Assembly (NCBI GenBank): GCA_965237505.1 | Contig: CBDEFR010000009.1 | Span: 186,001-250,000, forward strand | Direction: 5' to 3' | Origin: NVTR01 sp965237505 | GTDB lineage: Bacteria; Pseudomonadota; Alphaproteobacteria; Rhodobacterales; Rhodobacteraceae | Length of the DNA stretch: 64,000 nt | Shown here: positions 53,537 to 63,188 of the stretch, in pieces | How the letters are laid out: every line of letters starts with the position of its first letter | Numbering within the stretch: the stretch's first letter is position 1 | The notes under the pieces: generated by a model | Seen by the model: the letters and a program-made list of their open reading frames with translations, nothing else | Database searches by the model: none | Told to the model about the DNA's origin: nothing | Translations under genes and position numbers: made by a program

Positions 53537-54850
53537 ATGGCCAATTCAGGCAGCAAAATATCGCTAGCGCCCTTGCTGGCGGTCAATTTTGTCGGCACGC
53601 TGGGGTTCAGCATCGTCGTGCCGTTTCTTGTCGTCCTGGTGACAAGATGGGGCGGCAACGCGGTGGTATACGGTATTCTTGCAGCGACATATTCGTTTTT
53701 CCAGCTCTTCGGCGCGCCGATTCTGGGGCGCATGTCAGACCGTATCGGGCGGCGCAAAGTTCTGTTGTTCAGCCAGCTTGGCACGCTGGTGTCGTGGGCT
53801 ATATTCCTGATGGCATTCGCGCTTCCGACGGCTACACTGGCGACCGTCAGCAACAGCTTACTGGGCGATTTTGCAATCACCTTGCCGCTTTTGGTGCTGT
53901 TCCTGGCCCGCGCCGCGGATGGGCTTACTGGTGGCAACGTGTCGGTATCCAATGCGTATCTGGCCGATATCACCAGCGAGGAGGACCGCAGCAAGAATTT
54001 CGGTCAGATGGCGATCTCGACCAATCTGGGGTTCATTGTTGGCCCAGCGCTGGCTGGCCTGCTCGGCGCGACGCTGCTTGGCGAAGTCATTCCGGTAATG
54101 GCGGCGTTCTTGATCTCGGCGGCGGCGTTGGCATTGATCCAGTTCGGCCTGAAGGAAGTTGCGCCGACGCCGATCTCCGCAAATCTTGAAGACCCGAACG
54201 CCTGTGCCGTCTTCGGTCAGGAACAAAAGCGCGGATACCAGTTGGCGTGCGAGCAGCCAGACGGACTTGGCGCGATGTTGGCGCTGCCCAATATGCCGGG
54301 ATTGTTGCTGATCAATTTTCTGGTGATGCTGGGCTTCAGTTTCTTTTATGTGGCGTTTCCGGTCTATGCGGTGCAGGCGCTTGGCTGGAAAGTCATCGAT
54401 ATCGGAGTATATTTCGCGGTTCTCAGCCTGTTCATGGTCGTGGTTCAGGGGCCATTGCTGGCTTGGGCGTCCCTTCGAGCGTCCGACCGGGTGCTGATGG
54501 CTGGCGGCAGTGTGGCGCTGTGTTTGGGTTTTTTGACGCTGGTCTCGGCGGATACGGCGCTGATTTATCTTGGTGCGGCTTTGATCGCGGTCGGCAACGG
54601 GTTGATGTGGCCGACGTTCATGTCGGCACTGTCCAAATCGGCGGGTACGCGATTGCAGGGTGCCGTGCAGGGGTTTGCCGCAAGTGCGGGCGCGGTGGCG
54701 AGCATTCTGGGCCTGGTCGCCGGTGGCGTTGCATACGTGCGGTTCGGGGCATCGATATTTCTGATTGCCGCCGCCATCATTTTGCTGGTCGCGGTCATTG
54801 CGGCGATTTTTTCTGGTGGCTCGAAGGCCGAGCCGGAAGCGTCTGGCTGA
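53537..54850 (+). CDS. Major facilitator superfamily transporter
   Basis: A 437-residue inner-membrane transporter with twelve hydrophobic segments in two halves. The conserved loop after helix 2 is GAPILGRMSDRIGRRKVLLF (the GxxxDRxGRR motif). Helix 5 region LGFIVGPALAGLLGATLLGE follows the usual pattern; the middle loop is charged (EVAPTPISANLEDPNACAVF). It resembles TetA-type drug exporters in general layout, but the substrate is not known. The ATG has AAGGAGAACCCG upstream. It is divergent from the truncated acyltransferase gene and stands alone. Confidence 0.9.
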   Translation: MANSGSKISLAPLLAVNFVGTLGFSIVVPFLVVLVTRWGGNAVVYGILAATYSFFQLFGAPILGRMSDRIGRRKVLLFSQLGTLVSWAIFLMAFALPTATLATVSNSLLGDFAITLPLLVLFLARAADGLTGGNVSVSNAYLADITSEEDRSKNFGQMAISTNLGFIVGPALAGLLGATLLGEVIPVMAAFLISAAALALIQFGLKEVAPTPISANLEDPNACAVFGQEQKRGYQLACEQPDGLGAMLALPNMPGLLLINFLVMLGFSFFYVAFPVYAVQALGWKVIDIGVYFAVLSLFMVVVQGPLLAWASLRASDRVLMAGGSVALCLGFLTLVSADTALIYLGAALIAVGNGLMWPTFMSALSKSAGTRLQGAVQGFAASAGAVASILGLVAGGVAYVRFGASIFLIAAAIILLVAVIAAIFSGGSKAEPEASG

Positions 54851-54870
54851 GATACAACTGTGCCGCGCAG

Positions 54871-54958
54871 CCTGTTGTCTGTCCCGCGCAAGCGGGAATC
54901 TCCGACCATATTGCGCGACGGGTGGAACGAGATCCCCGTTTGCACGTGGATGACAGGC
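54871..54958. repeat. Paired inverted REP-like repeat
   Basis: CCTGTTGTCTGTCCCGCGCA and, inverted at the other end, CCTGTCATCCACGTGCAAAC are diverged arms of one unit. Each contains a small hairpin (CCCGC-GCAA-GCGGG in the first), and the arms end in GAATCTC and GGATCTC. This fits a paired intergenic REP-type sequence placed between the ends of the convergent MFS and coxM genes, where it may act as a bidirectional terminator. Confidence 0.6.
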
Positions 54959-54959
54959 T

Positions 54960-55742
54960 TTATGATGCGCTGACCGCGCGCCCTGTCAGCACCGTTACCA
55001 GATGCGCCCGGTAATCGGGCTTTCCGTGGATATCACCGATCATCCCTGACGCATCCAACGACAGACCGGCAATTGCCCCGGCATCGAAATTCGCCGACAA
55101 GGCGGTCTCGGCCTCAGTCCAGCGGAAAACACCGCTTTCTGAGGCGCCAGTCACCGCCACACGCACGCCACCCGAGTATTTCGCCACCATCACCCCGACC
55201 AGGGCAAACCGCGATGCCGGTTGCTCGAATTTCTGGTAATTCGCCGCCTCGGGCACCGGAAAATCTATCGAGGTGATGATCTCGCCCTCGTCCAGCGCGG
55301 TTTCGAACATGCCCTGGAAAAAATCATCCGCCGAGAATGAACGGGCGTTGGTATTGATCGTGGCGCCGGATGCGAGCGCTGCGCAGGGGTAGTCCGAGGA
55401 TGGATCGTTGTTGGCTATACTGCCGCCGATCGTGCCCCGGTTGCGCACCGCGGAATCGCCAATTCCGCCCGCCAGTGCAGCCAGAGCCGGATAGGCCCCG
55501 GCCCCGTCAGCGACCGCCGCGTGGTTGCACCCACCGCCAATACTGATCGAGCCGCCGGACACGGAAATGCCCTGCATTTCGGCAATGTCGGCAAGCGACA
55601 CCAGCTTGGACGGGCTCGCAAGGCGCTGCTTCATGGTCGGGATCAATGTTTGCCCGCCGCCCAGCGCCATTGCACCCTCACTTGCCAGCGCCGCAACTGC
55701 CTCTGCTACCGTGGAGGGTTTTTCAAATTCAAAATCATACAT
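54960..55742 (-). CDS. coxM: CODH-like hydroxylase, FAD-binding medium subunit
   Basis: A 260-residue flavoprotein that passes electrons from the 2Fe-2S subunit to the acceptor. The FAD-contact motifs are MALGGGQTLIPTMKQRLASP and RGTIGGSIANNDPSSDYPCA; the C-terminal domain begins near DFFQGMFETALDEGEIITSI. Length is slightly shorter than in characterised CoxM proteins but no domain is missing. It is the last gene of the minus-strand operon, 12 bp after coxL. The S-L-M order is that of form II enzymes, so CO is not the assured substrate. Confidence 0.9.
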   Translation of the reverse strand: MYDFEFEKPSTVAEAVAALASEGAMALGGGQTLIPTMKQRLASPSKLVSLADIAEMQGISVSGGSISIGGGCNHAAVADGAGAYPALAALAGGIGDSAVRNRGTIGGSIANNDPSSDYPCAALASGATINTNARSFSADDFFQGMFETALDEGEIITSIDFPVPEAANYQKFEQPASRFALVGVMVAKYSGGVRVAVTGASESGVFRWTEAETALSANFDAGAIAGLSLDASGMIGDIHGKPDYRAHLVTVLTGRAVSAS

Positions 55743-55754
55743 TGCTTGTTCTCC

Positions 55755-58124
55755 TCACTTCGCGGCTTGAATGGCAGCCCAAACCCGTGACGGGCTGAGC
55801 GGCATGTCGATATGGGTGATGCCAAAGTCGGACAAGGCGTCCACCACCGCGTTCACCACTGTTGGTGGCGATCCGATGGTCCCGGCTTCACCGCAGCCTT
55901 TCGCACCCAGAGGGTTATGCGTGCAGGGTGTCTGGCAGGAATGATCCACGGTGAAGGAAGGCAGATCATCGGCGCGCGGCATTGCGTAATCCATGTAGGA
56001 CCCGCTCAGCAACTGACCGTTGTTGTCATACACGCAGGCTTCAAGCAGCGCCTGACCGATACCCTGTGCAAGACCGCCGTGGATCTGACCTTCAACGATC
56101 ATCGGGTTGATGACGTTGCCGAAGTCATCCGCCGCCGAAAAAGCACAGATTTCGACTTTTCCGGTTTCCTCGTCGACCTCGACCTCGCATACATAGCCGC
56201 CCGCCGGGTAGGTGAAGTTGGCAGGATCATAAAAGGCGGTCTTTTCCAGGCCCGGCTCAAGCTCTTCCAAGGGGTAGTTGTGCGGCACATAGGCGTTCAG
56301 CGTGACCTCGCCCCAGGCTAGTGATTTATCGGTTCCGGCGACGCTGAACGTGCCGTCAGCAAACTCGATGTCGGCCTCGCCCGCTTCAAGCATGTGGGCG
56401 GCAATTTTCTTGGCCTTGGCGATGATCTTGTCTGTCGCCTTGACCACGGCTGAGCCGCACACCGCCAAAGAGCGCGAGCCATAGGTTCCCATCCCGAACG
56501 GTATCTTCGAGGTGTCGCCATGAACAATATCGATGTTTTCTTCGGGGATACCCAACATGTCGGCGACGATCTGGGCAAAGGTCGTCTCGTGGCTCTGACC
56601 GTGGCTGTGGGCCCCGACCATCACCGAAATGGTGCCGGTCGGCGACACCCGCACGGTGGCTGCGTCGTACAGACCGACACGCGCCCCCAGTTGTCCGACC
56701 AAATTGGACGGCGCGATGCCGCAGGCTTCGATGTAATGCGAAATGCCCAGCCCCCGGCGTTTGCCGCGCGCCGCACTTTCGGCCTTGCGGGCTGCAAATC
56801 CGGCCACATCGGCGATCTCGACGACCTTGTCCATGGTCGCATCATAATTGCCGGTGTCGTAAACCACCGCCACCGGCGTTGTGTACGGAAACTGATCAGG
56901 CTTGATGAAATTCGTGCGGCGAATTTCGACCGGATCGATGCCAAGTTCACGCGCACATTTGTCAATCACCCGCTCGATCGAATATGTCGCTTCCGGGCGG
57001 CCGGCGCCGCGATAGGTATCCACCGGCGTGGTGTTGGTGAACACGGTTTTTAGGTTCACATAGACGTTTGGAACCGCGTAGTTGCCGGCCATGACGATGC
57101 CGTGCAGAAAAGTCGGCGTGACGGTCGAGAAATTCGACAGATAGGCGCCAACGTTCGCCCTGGTGTCGGTGCGTATTGCAATGAAAGTGCCGTCCATTTC
57201 GGTGGCCAGTTCAATCGTGGTCTCGTGGTCGCGGCCATGCACGTCGGTCAGAAACGCCTCGGACCGGTTGGCGGCCCATTTGACCGGGCGGCCGAGTTTT
57301 TTGGCCGCCGCCAGCACCAGCGCCTCTTCGCCGTAGTGATGGATCTTGGAGCCAAAGCCACCGCCCACGTCTGGTGCGATCACGGTCAGTTTGTGCTCGG
57401 GTATCCCCATCACAAACACTGCGATAAGCAGTTTGGTCAGATGCGGGTTTTGCGACGTCGTATAAAGTTTGTAGTCGCCGGTTCCCGGCTCAAAACAGCC
57501 GATCGAGGCGCGGGCTTCAATCGCATTTGCGATCAGCCGGTTGTTGACCAGTTCCAGCGTGGTGACGTGCGGCGCGGCCTTGATCGCCGCGTCCACAGCT
57601 TCGCGGTTGTCTTCGATCCAGCCCCAGTCAAAGCACATGTTGTCGTCAATCTCGTCGTGCACCCGGTGGCCGCTGTTGGCCAGTGCGGCGCTCATGTCGA
57701 TGATCGCGTCAAGCTCCTCGATGTCGGCCTCGATCGCCTCGGCAGCATCGGCGGCCTGGCTGTAGGTTTCTGCGATCACGGCTGCATAAGCGTCGCCGAC
57801 ATGGCGCACCTTGCCGTGCGCCAAAACCGGGCGTTTGGGTTCTTTCATCGGCGTGCCGTCGCGATTGTGGATCAGCCAGCCTGCCGGGTTGCCGCCGACT
57901 TCGGTGAAATCCTCGCCAGTAAATATTGCCAACACGCCGGGCATATTTTCAGCCGCCGAGGTGTCGATAGAGTTGATTTTGCCGTGCGCAATATCGGAGC
58001 GCACAAAATAGGCGTAGGTTTGGCCGTGCAGGTTGATGTCGTCGGTGTACTGAGAGCGCCCGGTCAGAAACCGCACGTCTTCGCGCCGCTTCGAGCTGGC
58101 ACCAATTCCGAAATCTTTAGGCAT
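55755..58124 (-). CDS. coxL: CODH-like hydroxylase, molybdopterin large subunit (form II)
   Basis: A 789-residue xanthine-oxidase-family catalytic subunit. VIAPDVGGGFGSKIHHYGEE binds the cofactor, the active-site loop is DTYRGAGRPEATYSIERV, and the catalytic Glu is in LGAKGCGEAGTIGSPP. Form I CO dehydrogenases have AYxCSFR in the loop, whereas YRGAGR is the form II signature; form II enzymes have uncertain, probably varied substrates. The frame extends upstream to 58163, but MPKDFGIGASSKRREDVRFL at 58124 has GGGAG before it and the usual family start. Confidence 0.93.
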   Translation of the reverse strand: MPKDFGIGASSKRREDVRFLTGRSQYTDDINLHGQTYAYFVRSDIAHGKINSIDTSAAENMPGVLAIFTGEDFTEVGGNPAGWLIHNRDGTPMKEPKRPVLAHGKVRHVGDAYAAVIAETYSQAADAAEAIEADIEELDAIIDMSAALANSGHRVHDEIDDNMCFDWGWIEDNREAVDAAIKAAPHVTTLELVNNRLIANAIEARASIGCFEPGTGDYKLYTTSQNPHLTKLLIAVFVMGIPEHKLTVIAPDVGGGFGSKIHHYGEEALVLAAAKKLGRPVKWAANRSEAFLTDVHGRDHETTIELATEMDGTFIAIRTDTRANVGAYLSNFSTVTPTFLHGIVMAGNYAVPNVYVNLKTVFTNTTPVDTYRGAGRPEATYSIERVIDKCARELGIDPVEIRRTNFIKPDQFPYTTPVAVVYDTGNYDATMDKVVEIADVAGFAARKAESAARGKRRGLGISHYIEACGIAPSNLVGQLGARVGLYDAATVRVSPTGTISVMVGAHSHGQSHETTFAQIVADMLGIPEENIDIVHGDTSKIPFGMGTYGSRSLAVCGSAVVKATDKIIAKAKKIAAHMLEAGEADIEFADGTFSVAGTDKSLAWGEVTLNAYVPHNYPLEELEPGLEKTAFYDPANFTYPAGGYVCEVEVDEETGKVEICAFSAADDFGNVINPMIVEGQIHGGLAQGIGQALLEACVYDNNGQLLSGSYMDYAMPRADDLPSFTVDHSCQTPCTHNPLGAKGCGEAGTIGSPPTVVNAVVDALSDFGITHIDMPLSPSRVWAAIQAAK

Positions 58125-58181
58125 GTAATTTCTCCCGTTGATCCATTTTTTCGGCGACAGCAATCGTCGGCGTCCTGTCCG

Positions 58182-58649
58182 TCAGCCCATCTGGGCGGCG
58201 GCGGCTGATATGGATTTGATGATGTTATGGTATCCGGTGCAGCGGCAAATATTGCCCTCCAGATGCCCGCGAATATCGGCTTCAGACGGGTCGGAATTGC
58301 TCGCCAGCAGCTCCGCCGCCGCCATCACCATCCCCGGCGTGCAGAACCCGCACTGCAGGCCGTGATGTTCCTGAAACGCCGCCTGAATGATCCCAAGCGA
58401 GCCATCTTCGTTGGCCATGCCCTCGATGGTAGTCACACTGGCGCCCTCCGCTTCCAGTGCGAACATATTGCAGGATTTCACTGCATGGCCGTTCACGTGC
58501 ACGGTGCAGGCGCCGCACTGGCCGGTATCGCAGCCAATATGGGTGCCGGTCAGGCGCAGGTCTTCGCGCAGAAAATGCGACAGCAGCGTGCGCCCCTCAA
58601 CCTCGCCCGAAACGGCCGTGCCGTTCACTGTCATTGATACAGCTGTCAT
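58182..58649 (-). CDS. coxS: CODH-like hydroxylase, 2Fe-2S small subunit
   Basis: A 155-residue iron-sulfur subunit. The plant-ferredoxin-type cluster is bound by THIGCDTGQCGACTVHVNGH and the following SC; the second cluster is bound by HGLQCGFCTPGMVMAA and NICRCTGYHNIIKS. All eight cysteines are present. It moves electrons from the molybdenum site in CoxL to FAD in CoxM. It lies 57 bp before coxL and 33 bp after coxG. Confidence 0.95.
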   Translation of the reverse strand: MTAVSMTVNGTAVSGEVEGRTLLSHFLREDLRLTGTHIGCDTGQCGACTVHVNGHAVKSCNMFALEAEGASVTTIEGMANEDGSLGIIQAAFQEHHGLQCGFCTPGMVMAAAELLASNSDPSEADIRGHLEGNICRCTGYHNIIKSISAAAAQMG

Positions 58650-58682
58650 GAAGTCCTCCCTTGGCTCTTATTGTCCGCAGAT

Positions 58683-59210
58683 CTAGCCGAAAAGCCGTTT
58701 CAGCCAGTTGAGCATCTTTTTCATGATACCGGTATCTGCAGATTCAATTACATCCTGATCCGCTTTATCTTCAGTTTCAACGGCGTTCTGGAACTTTTCG
58801 AAAAATTGTTCGGCGAGCTGCTTGGCAAGCCCGTCGATCAGGCGCCCGCCCAGACTGGCAATCTTGCCGCCCACCTTTGCCGTTACTTCATAGCCGAGCG
58901 TGGTCCCGTTGTTGGCATCTTCCAGAGTAACGAGCGCACTGCCGTGGGCATAGCCAGCCGGGCCGGCCTTGCCTTGCCCGGAAATCGTATAGCTGTGGCC
59001 TTCGACAATATCGCTGATTGCAACCGCGCCTTTGAATGTCGCTTTGACCGGGCCGATTTTCTGCGTGACGACGGCTTCAAATCCGTCGCGCGTATTGCCG
59101 GACAGGCTGGTGCAGCCTGGAATACTAGCCTGCAGGATCAATGGGTCATTCAGGGCCGCCCAGACCGTCATGCGCCGTGCGGCAATTGTCTTTGAACCTT
59201 TTAGATGCAC
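58683..59210 (-). CDS. coxG: CoxG-family (SRPBCC) protein
   Basis: A 175-residue protein with an N-terminal START/SRPBCC domain: KTIAARRMTVWAALNDPLIL, IPGCTSLSGNTRDGFEAVVT, and the C-terminal helix GGRLIDGLAKQLAEQFFEKF. CoxG proteins help to attach CO dehydrogenase to the membrane; the last residues here (MKKMLNWLKRLFG) form a short amphipathic basic tail that would fit this. It is followed by coxS. Upstream is a 122-bp gap to the molybdopterin-binding fusion gene, which may carry a secondary promoter. Confidence 0.88.
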   Translation of the reverse strand: MHLKGSKTIAARRMTVWAALNDPLILQASIPGCTSLSGNTRDGFEAVVTQKIGPVKATFKGAVAISDIVEGHSYTISGQGKAGPAGYAHGSALVTLEDANNGTTLGYEVTAKVGGKIASLGGRLIDGLAKQLAEQFFEKFQNAVETEDKADQDVIESADTGIMKKMLNWLKRLFG

Positions 59211-59332
59211 GGCCGAACTACTGCGCTTTCAATTTCAACTTGCGGTGTTTTGAGTCATCGAGGCGGGACTTTGGGTCAACAGCACCAGTATACTCAAAAC
59301 AGTGAGCGGCGCAGAAATAATTTTTTGATTTT

Positions 59333-60943
59333 TCATGCCCGCCGCCAGTTGTCCCAGTCTTCCGGTGTGTCCAGATCAATCGACGCCCCCTGCCCCTTGG
59401 TCGGCACCTCGATCAAAAAATCCGATGCTTCTTGCAAAACATCGCGCGCGCCGCGGTCGCCGCTTAGCCCGGCCAGCGATTCAAAGAACCGCCGACCGAA
59501 CAAAACCGGATGGCCCGGGGTGCCGTCGGCGCTGACAGCGCGGCAAATTTCGCGCCCCTCCTGCGGATCGAACGCCGCCACCAGCCGATCCAGATGATCC
59601 GCCGTGACCGCCGGCATATCGGCCAGCGCGATGATCACCGCGTCACACTCCAGTGACACAGCGGCCAGACCGGCGCGCAATGAGGCGCTCATGCCGTCCT
59701 GCCAATCCTGACAGTCCACGGTGTTGACGCCAAGCCCGCGCAAGGCTGCAAGCCGGGCCTGGTGATCGGGCGGCAATACCACGTTTACCCGCTCGACCTG
59801 CGCGTCCAGGGCGATCCGCGCGCAGTGCCGCAACATCAGTTCGCCATCGACCTCTTCCAGCAATTTGTCGCGCCCGCGCATCCGCTTTGAAGCGCCAGCC
59901 GCCAGCAGCACCACTTCAACATGGGCGCGCTTCGGCACTTTTGCGATGCCACCGCGTGGCTGCGGTCGGGTCGCAATTTCTTTCAGCAGACCGCCCACGC
60001 CCATCACGGAAATGTCACTGTCACTGACCTCGATGCCGCTGGCGAGCCGTTCCAGCACCCAGTCGGCCCCGTTCAGGGCCGGAGAGCGCGCGCAACCGGG
60101 CAAGCCGACCACGCATCTGTCGCCAAGCCTGCCGACAAACAACAGATTGCCGGGATCGACCGGCATTCCAAACCGGATCAGCCGGCCGCCGGCGGCAACC
60201 AAAGCCGCCGGGCCAACGTCGTTTTCATCCGACGTCGCAGAGCCGGTCAGAATGAGCACCATGTCGCCTTGAGCAGACTCAAGTGCTTCGGCAAGGCGGT
60301 CAATTTGGTGCGCAACCACAACCGGCTCTGCAAGAGTGCAGCCAAGGTTTTTGAGCCGCTGCTCGACCGCGTGCGCGCCTTTGGTCAGCAGGCTTTCCTT
60401 CATTCCAGGCGTGCGGGTCATGACAAGCGCCGCCTGGCGCAGCGAAAATGGCGCCAACCGCAGCGCACTTTGCGCCGCTGCGCTGGCGGCTTTGACATTT
60501 ACTGAAGAGGTCGCGAAGGGAATTATCTTGACCGTCGCAACCAGTGAACGGGTCTTGACGCGCGCCATGTCGTGAAGGGTTGCCACGGTGATCGAGGGAT
60601 CGACGCAGTTGAACCGGTGGACCGCGTCGCTGTCGATGCGCACAATGCCATCGCTTTCGGCGTAAATATTCACCCGTCCGGTAAACGGCGCACTGCGCCG
60701 CAGTTTCGTGCTGTCATCCGCGTGCACCAGCGATTCTGCCAGTTGTTCGGCAGCGCGGTCTTCATGGACATCATCGGGCGACAGCACCGCAACCGTCGCC
60801 TGCTCAATACCTGCCGCCAGCAGGTCTGAAATGTCCGCCGCCCCCAGCACGGTGCCCTTTCGCAGACGGCGCTTTCCGGCGACCAGCGAATGGGCCAGGA
60901 TCGCGCCGTGTGCGTCCTTGACCTGGCGCGGCCCGAACTTCAT
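59333..60943 (-). CDS. Molybdopterin-binding / MobA-like nucleotidyltransferase fusion
   Basis: A 536-residue two-domain protein for maturing the molybdenum cofactor. Residues 1 to about 340 are MoeA/MogA-like, with the GTGGTGxS-like region altered to MVLILTGSATSDENDVGPAA and VGLPGCARSPALNGADWVLE. Residues about 345 to 536 are MobA/MocA-like, with HVEVVLLAAGASKRMRGRDK (nucleotide loop) and AVIIALADMPAVTADHLDRL. Such fusions probably make the cytosine dinucleotide form needed by xanthine-oxidase-type enzymes. Its start overlaps the xdhC-like stop by four bases, showing coupling. Confidence 0.88.
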   Translation of the reverse strand: MKFGPRQVKDAHGAILAHSLVAGKRRLRKGTVLGAADISDLLAAGIEQATVAVLSPDDVHEDRAAEQLAESLVHADDSTKLRRSAPFTGRVNIYAESDGIVRIDSDAVHRFNCVDPSITVATLHDMARVKTRSLVATVKIIPFATSSVNVKAASAAAQSALRLAPFSLRQAALVMTRTPGMKESLLTKGAHAVEQRLKNLGCTLAEPVVVAHQIDRLAEALESAQGDMVLILTGSATSDENDVGPAALVAAGGRLIRFGMPVDPGNLLFVGRLGDRCVVGLPGCARSPALNGADWVLERLASGIEVSDSDISVMGVGGLLKEIATRPQPRGGIAKVPKRAHVEVVLLAAGASKRMRGRDKLLEEVDGELMLRHCARIALDAQVERVNVVLPPDHQARLAALRGLGVNTVDCQDWQDGMSASLRAGLAAVSLECDAVIIALADMPAVTADHLDRLVAAFDPQEGREICRAVSADGTPGHPVLFGRRFFESLAGLSGDRGARDVLQEASDFLIEVPTKGQGASIDLDTPEDWDNWRRA

Positions 60944-61935
60944 CGCCGGGTGTCGGGGCGGCGCAGCCGCTCGGTAATCTCGGCCATGATCGCAAGCGCG
61001 ATTTCAGCCGGCGAACTGGCCCCGATGTCGGCCCCAATGGGGGCGTGAATTCTGGCAATTTCGGTGTCGGAAAAGCCGTTTTCCAACAGCCGTGCCACCC
61101 GTTTCGCGTGGGTCTTTTTAGACCCCAGACAGCCGAGATAAAACACCACCGACCTTAGCGCCTGGCTGATCGCCGGATCATCGAGCTTTGGGTCATGGGT
61201 CAAGGTTACAACGGCGGTGCGCCCGTCAAGCCGCTGGGCGGCCAGTGCTTCGTCCGGCCAGTCGCGCACAATGATCTCGTCGGGGAAGCGGGCGCGGGTT
61301 GCAAATGCATCCCTTGGGTCCACCAGAACCGCATCATAGCCTGCCAGACGCGCCATTGGCATCAGGGCCTGCGCGATATGTGCCGCGCCGACCACGATCA
61401 AGCGCAACGGCGGGTTGTGGATGCAAGCGAACCAGGCCCCATCTGTGCCCGATTTTTCTGCGAGAAATCGTGACTTCAGGTGCAGGGCATCATCATCCGG
61501 TGTCGCCAGCCGGTGCTCCCAGGTTTCGGTGTTCACCAGATAGGCCACCGCGCTCCGGCTTGCACGATGCTTTGCCAAGGCCTCGATCAATGACACATCA
61601 GGCCCCTGACCAATGCCGATAGGCTCGACCAGCACCCGGATTGTGCCACCACAGGCAAGCCCGACCGCGAATGCATCCTCGTCGCTGACGCCGTATTCCA
61701 GCAGCCTCGGTTCACCATCCTCGATCGCTTCAAGCGCTTCTGCGACAACCGCCCCTTCGACGCAGCCGCCCGATACCGACCCGGCGATCTGAGCGTCATC
61801 GCTGATTGCCAATTGCGAGCCCGCAGGTCGCGGCGCCGAGCCCCAGGTCTGCACTACAGTGGCAAGCGCCGCGCCCTTGCCGTCGTGGATCCAGGCCAGC
61901 GCCTGTTCCGGTATCTGGTCAAAATCTGCCATCAA
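60940..61935 (-). CDS. XdhC/CoxF-family cofactor maturation protein
   Basis: A 331-residue protein. The XdhC/CoxI domain is at the N-terminus (KGAALATVVQTWGSAPRPAG followed by GSVSGGCVEGAVVAEALEAI), and a Rossmann domain at the C-terminus has LRLIVVGAAHIAQALMPMAR. XdhC proteins bind the sulfurated molybdenum cofactor and hand it to the enzyme. It lies between coxE and the cofactor-nucleotidyltransferase fusion with four-base overlaps on both sides, so the three are translationally coupled. Confidence 0.92.
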   Translation of the reverse strand: MMADFDQIPEQALAWIHDGKGAALATVVQTWGSAPRPAGSQLAISDDAQIAGSVSGGCVEGAVVAEALEAIEDGEPRLLEYGVSDEDAFAVGLACGGTIRVLVEPIGIGQGPDVSLIEALAKHRASRSAVAYLVNTETWEHRLATPDDDALHLKSRFLAEKSGTDGAWFACIHNPPLRLIVVGAAHIAQALMPMARLAGYDAVLVDPRDAFATRARFPDEIIVRDWPDEALAAQRLDGRTAVVTLTHDPKLDDPAISQALRSVVFYLGCLGSKKTHAKRVARLLENGFSDTEIARIHAPIGADIGASSPAEIALAIMAEITERLRRPDTRR

Positions 61936-63188
61936 CCATCGCTCATCATCTGCATCAGACGGGCCTTTTCGCCAACATCCTCTGGCCGGCCCAGCGCCAC
62001 CGCAAGTTCCTGAAGGGACGCGATATTGTGCCCGGCCCGCAAACTGTCCACATGCGGCAGCATTTCGCGTATGCCGCGCGCCTTGGGGGCAAAACCGTCC
62101 CAGCGCAGCAGCGGGTTTAGCCAGATCACCTTGCGGGCCGACAAGTGCAGCCGTTCCATTTCGCCCGACAGCTGGTGCGAACTGTCGCGATCCAGCCCGT
62201 CAGAGATGAGCAAGACAACACCGCCCTGGCCCAGCACCCGGCGCGACCAGTCGCGGTTGAACACGTGCAGGCAGTCACCGATGCGGGTGCCGCCCTGCCA
62301 GTCCTGCGCCTCGGCCCCGGCCAGCGCAAGTGCCGCATCGGCGTCGCGCTGGCGCAAATGCCGGGTGATGTTGGTCAGGCGGGTGCCGAAGGTGAAGGAA
62401 TGCACGTTTGACCAGCCTTTGCCCTTGGCGTTGGACGCGGCGTGAAGAAAATGCAGAACGGCGCGCGAATAGGTCGACATCGAGCCCGAAATATCGCAGA
62501 GCGCCACCAGGTTGGGCCAGCGAACTTTGCGTTGGCGCAGCGCAAGATCGCGGATTTCGCCGCCGTTGCGCATGGCGCGGCGGATGGTGTTGTGCCAGTC
62601 GGGCAGACGCCCGGCGCGCGCGGCGCGGGTGCGCCGCGAAGCCAGCGGGCGGGTCGGAATATTGATCTCGGCGATCAACCTCTTGGCGGCGGCCATCTCG
62701 TTCGTCGTCATCTGCTCAAAATCCAGATTTTTCAGCGTTTCTAGCGCCGAAAATGTCATCAAGGCGTCGATCTCGACGTCGGTGCCATCCCGCTCGCGCC
62801 GCTCTGACGGGTTGCTTTCAGCGCCATCCAAAAGCGCCTCTGCAGCCCGGCGGGCGTCGGCGTCGGCGGAGCGGTCTTTTTGTACGTCGCGCACCGAGGG
62901 CAGCAGAATCGCCATCATATGTTCGAGAAACTGCGGATCACGCCAATACAGGCGAAATATCTGCGCAAACACCAGCCGATGTTCGGGGCGCGACACGAAA
63001 CAGGCGTGCAGTGCCCAATAAAAATCGCGCTTGCTGGTAAATCCGGCCGCCTCGACGGCACGAATGGCGTCGGCGACGCGCCCGGGCCCGACCGCAAGGC
63101 CTGCCTTGCGCAGGGCGCGCGCGAAATGGGTGATGTTGGCGACAAAATTGCCGTCCCGGGGCACGGAAAGATCGCTTGCATAGGCCAT
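61932..63188 (-). CDS. coxE: CoxE-like VWA-domain protein
   Basis: A protein of 418 residues with an N-terminal helical part (NFVANITHFARALRKAGLAV) and a C-terminal von Willebrand A domain whose metal site is LVALCDISGSMSTYSRAVLH (DxSxS) and VLLISDGLDRDSSHQLSGEM. With the MoxR ATPase CoxD it inserts sulfur and copper into CO dehydrogenase in the studied system. The frame is open further upstream to 63356, but MAYASDLSVPRDGNFVANIT at 63188 overlaps the coxD stop (TGATG) and is the natural start. Confidence 0.92.
   Translation of the reverse strand: MAYASDLSVPRDGNFVANITHFARALRKAGLAVGPGRVADAIRAVEAAGFTSKRDFYWALHACFVSRPEHRLVFAQIFRLYWRDPQFLEHMMAILLPSVRDVQKDRSADADARRAAEALLDGAESNPSERRERDGTDVEIDALMTFSALETLKNLDFEQMTTNEMAAAKRLIAEINIPTRPLASRRTRAARAGRLPDWHNTIRRAMRNGGEIRDLALRQRKVRWPNLVALCDISGSMSTYSRAVLHFLHAASNAKGKGWSNVHSFTFGTRLTNITRHLRQRDADAALALAGAEAQDWQGGTRIGDCLHVFNRDWSRRVLGQGGVVLLISDGLDRDSSHQLSGEMERLHLSARKVIWLNPLLRWDGFAPKARGIREMLPHVDSLRAGHNIASLQELAVALGRPEDVGEKARLMQMMSDG

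Noticed and set aside
55755..58124. Bona fide (form I) CO dehydrogenase
   Set aside because: The active-site loop is YRGAGR rather than the form I AYxCSFR, and the subunit order is S-L-M.
57102..58208. 368-residue plus-strand frame
   Set aside because: It is antisense to coxL, which is fully supported by cofactor motifs; GC-rich codon bias produces such shadows.
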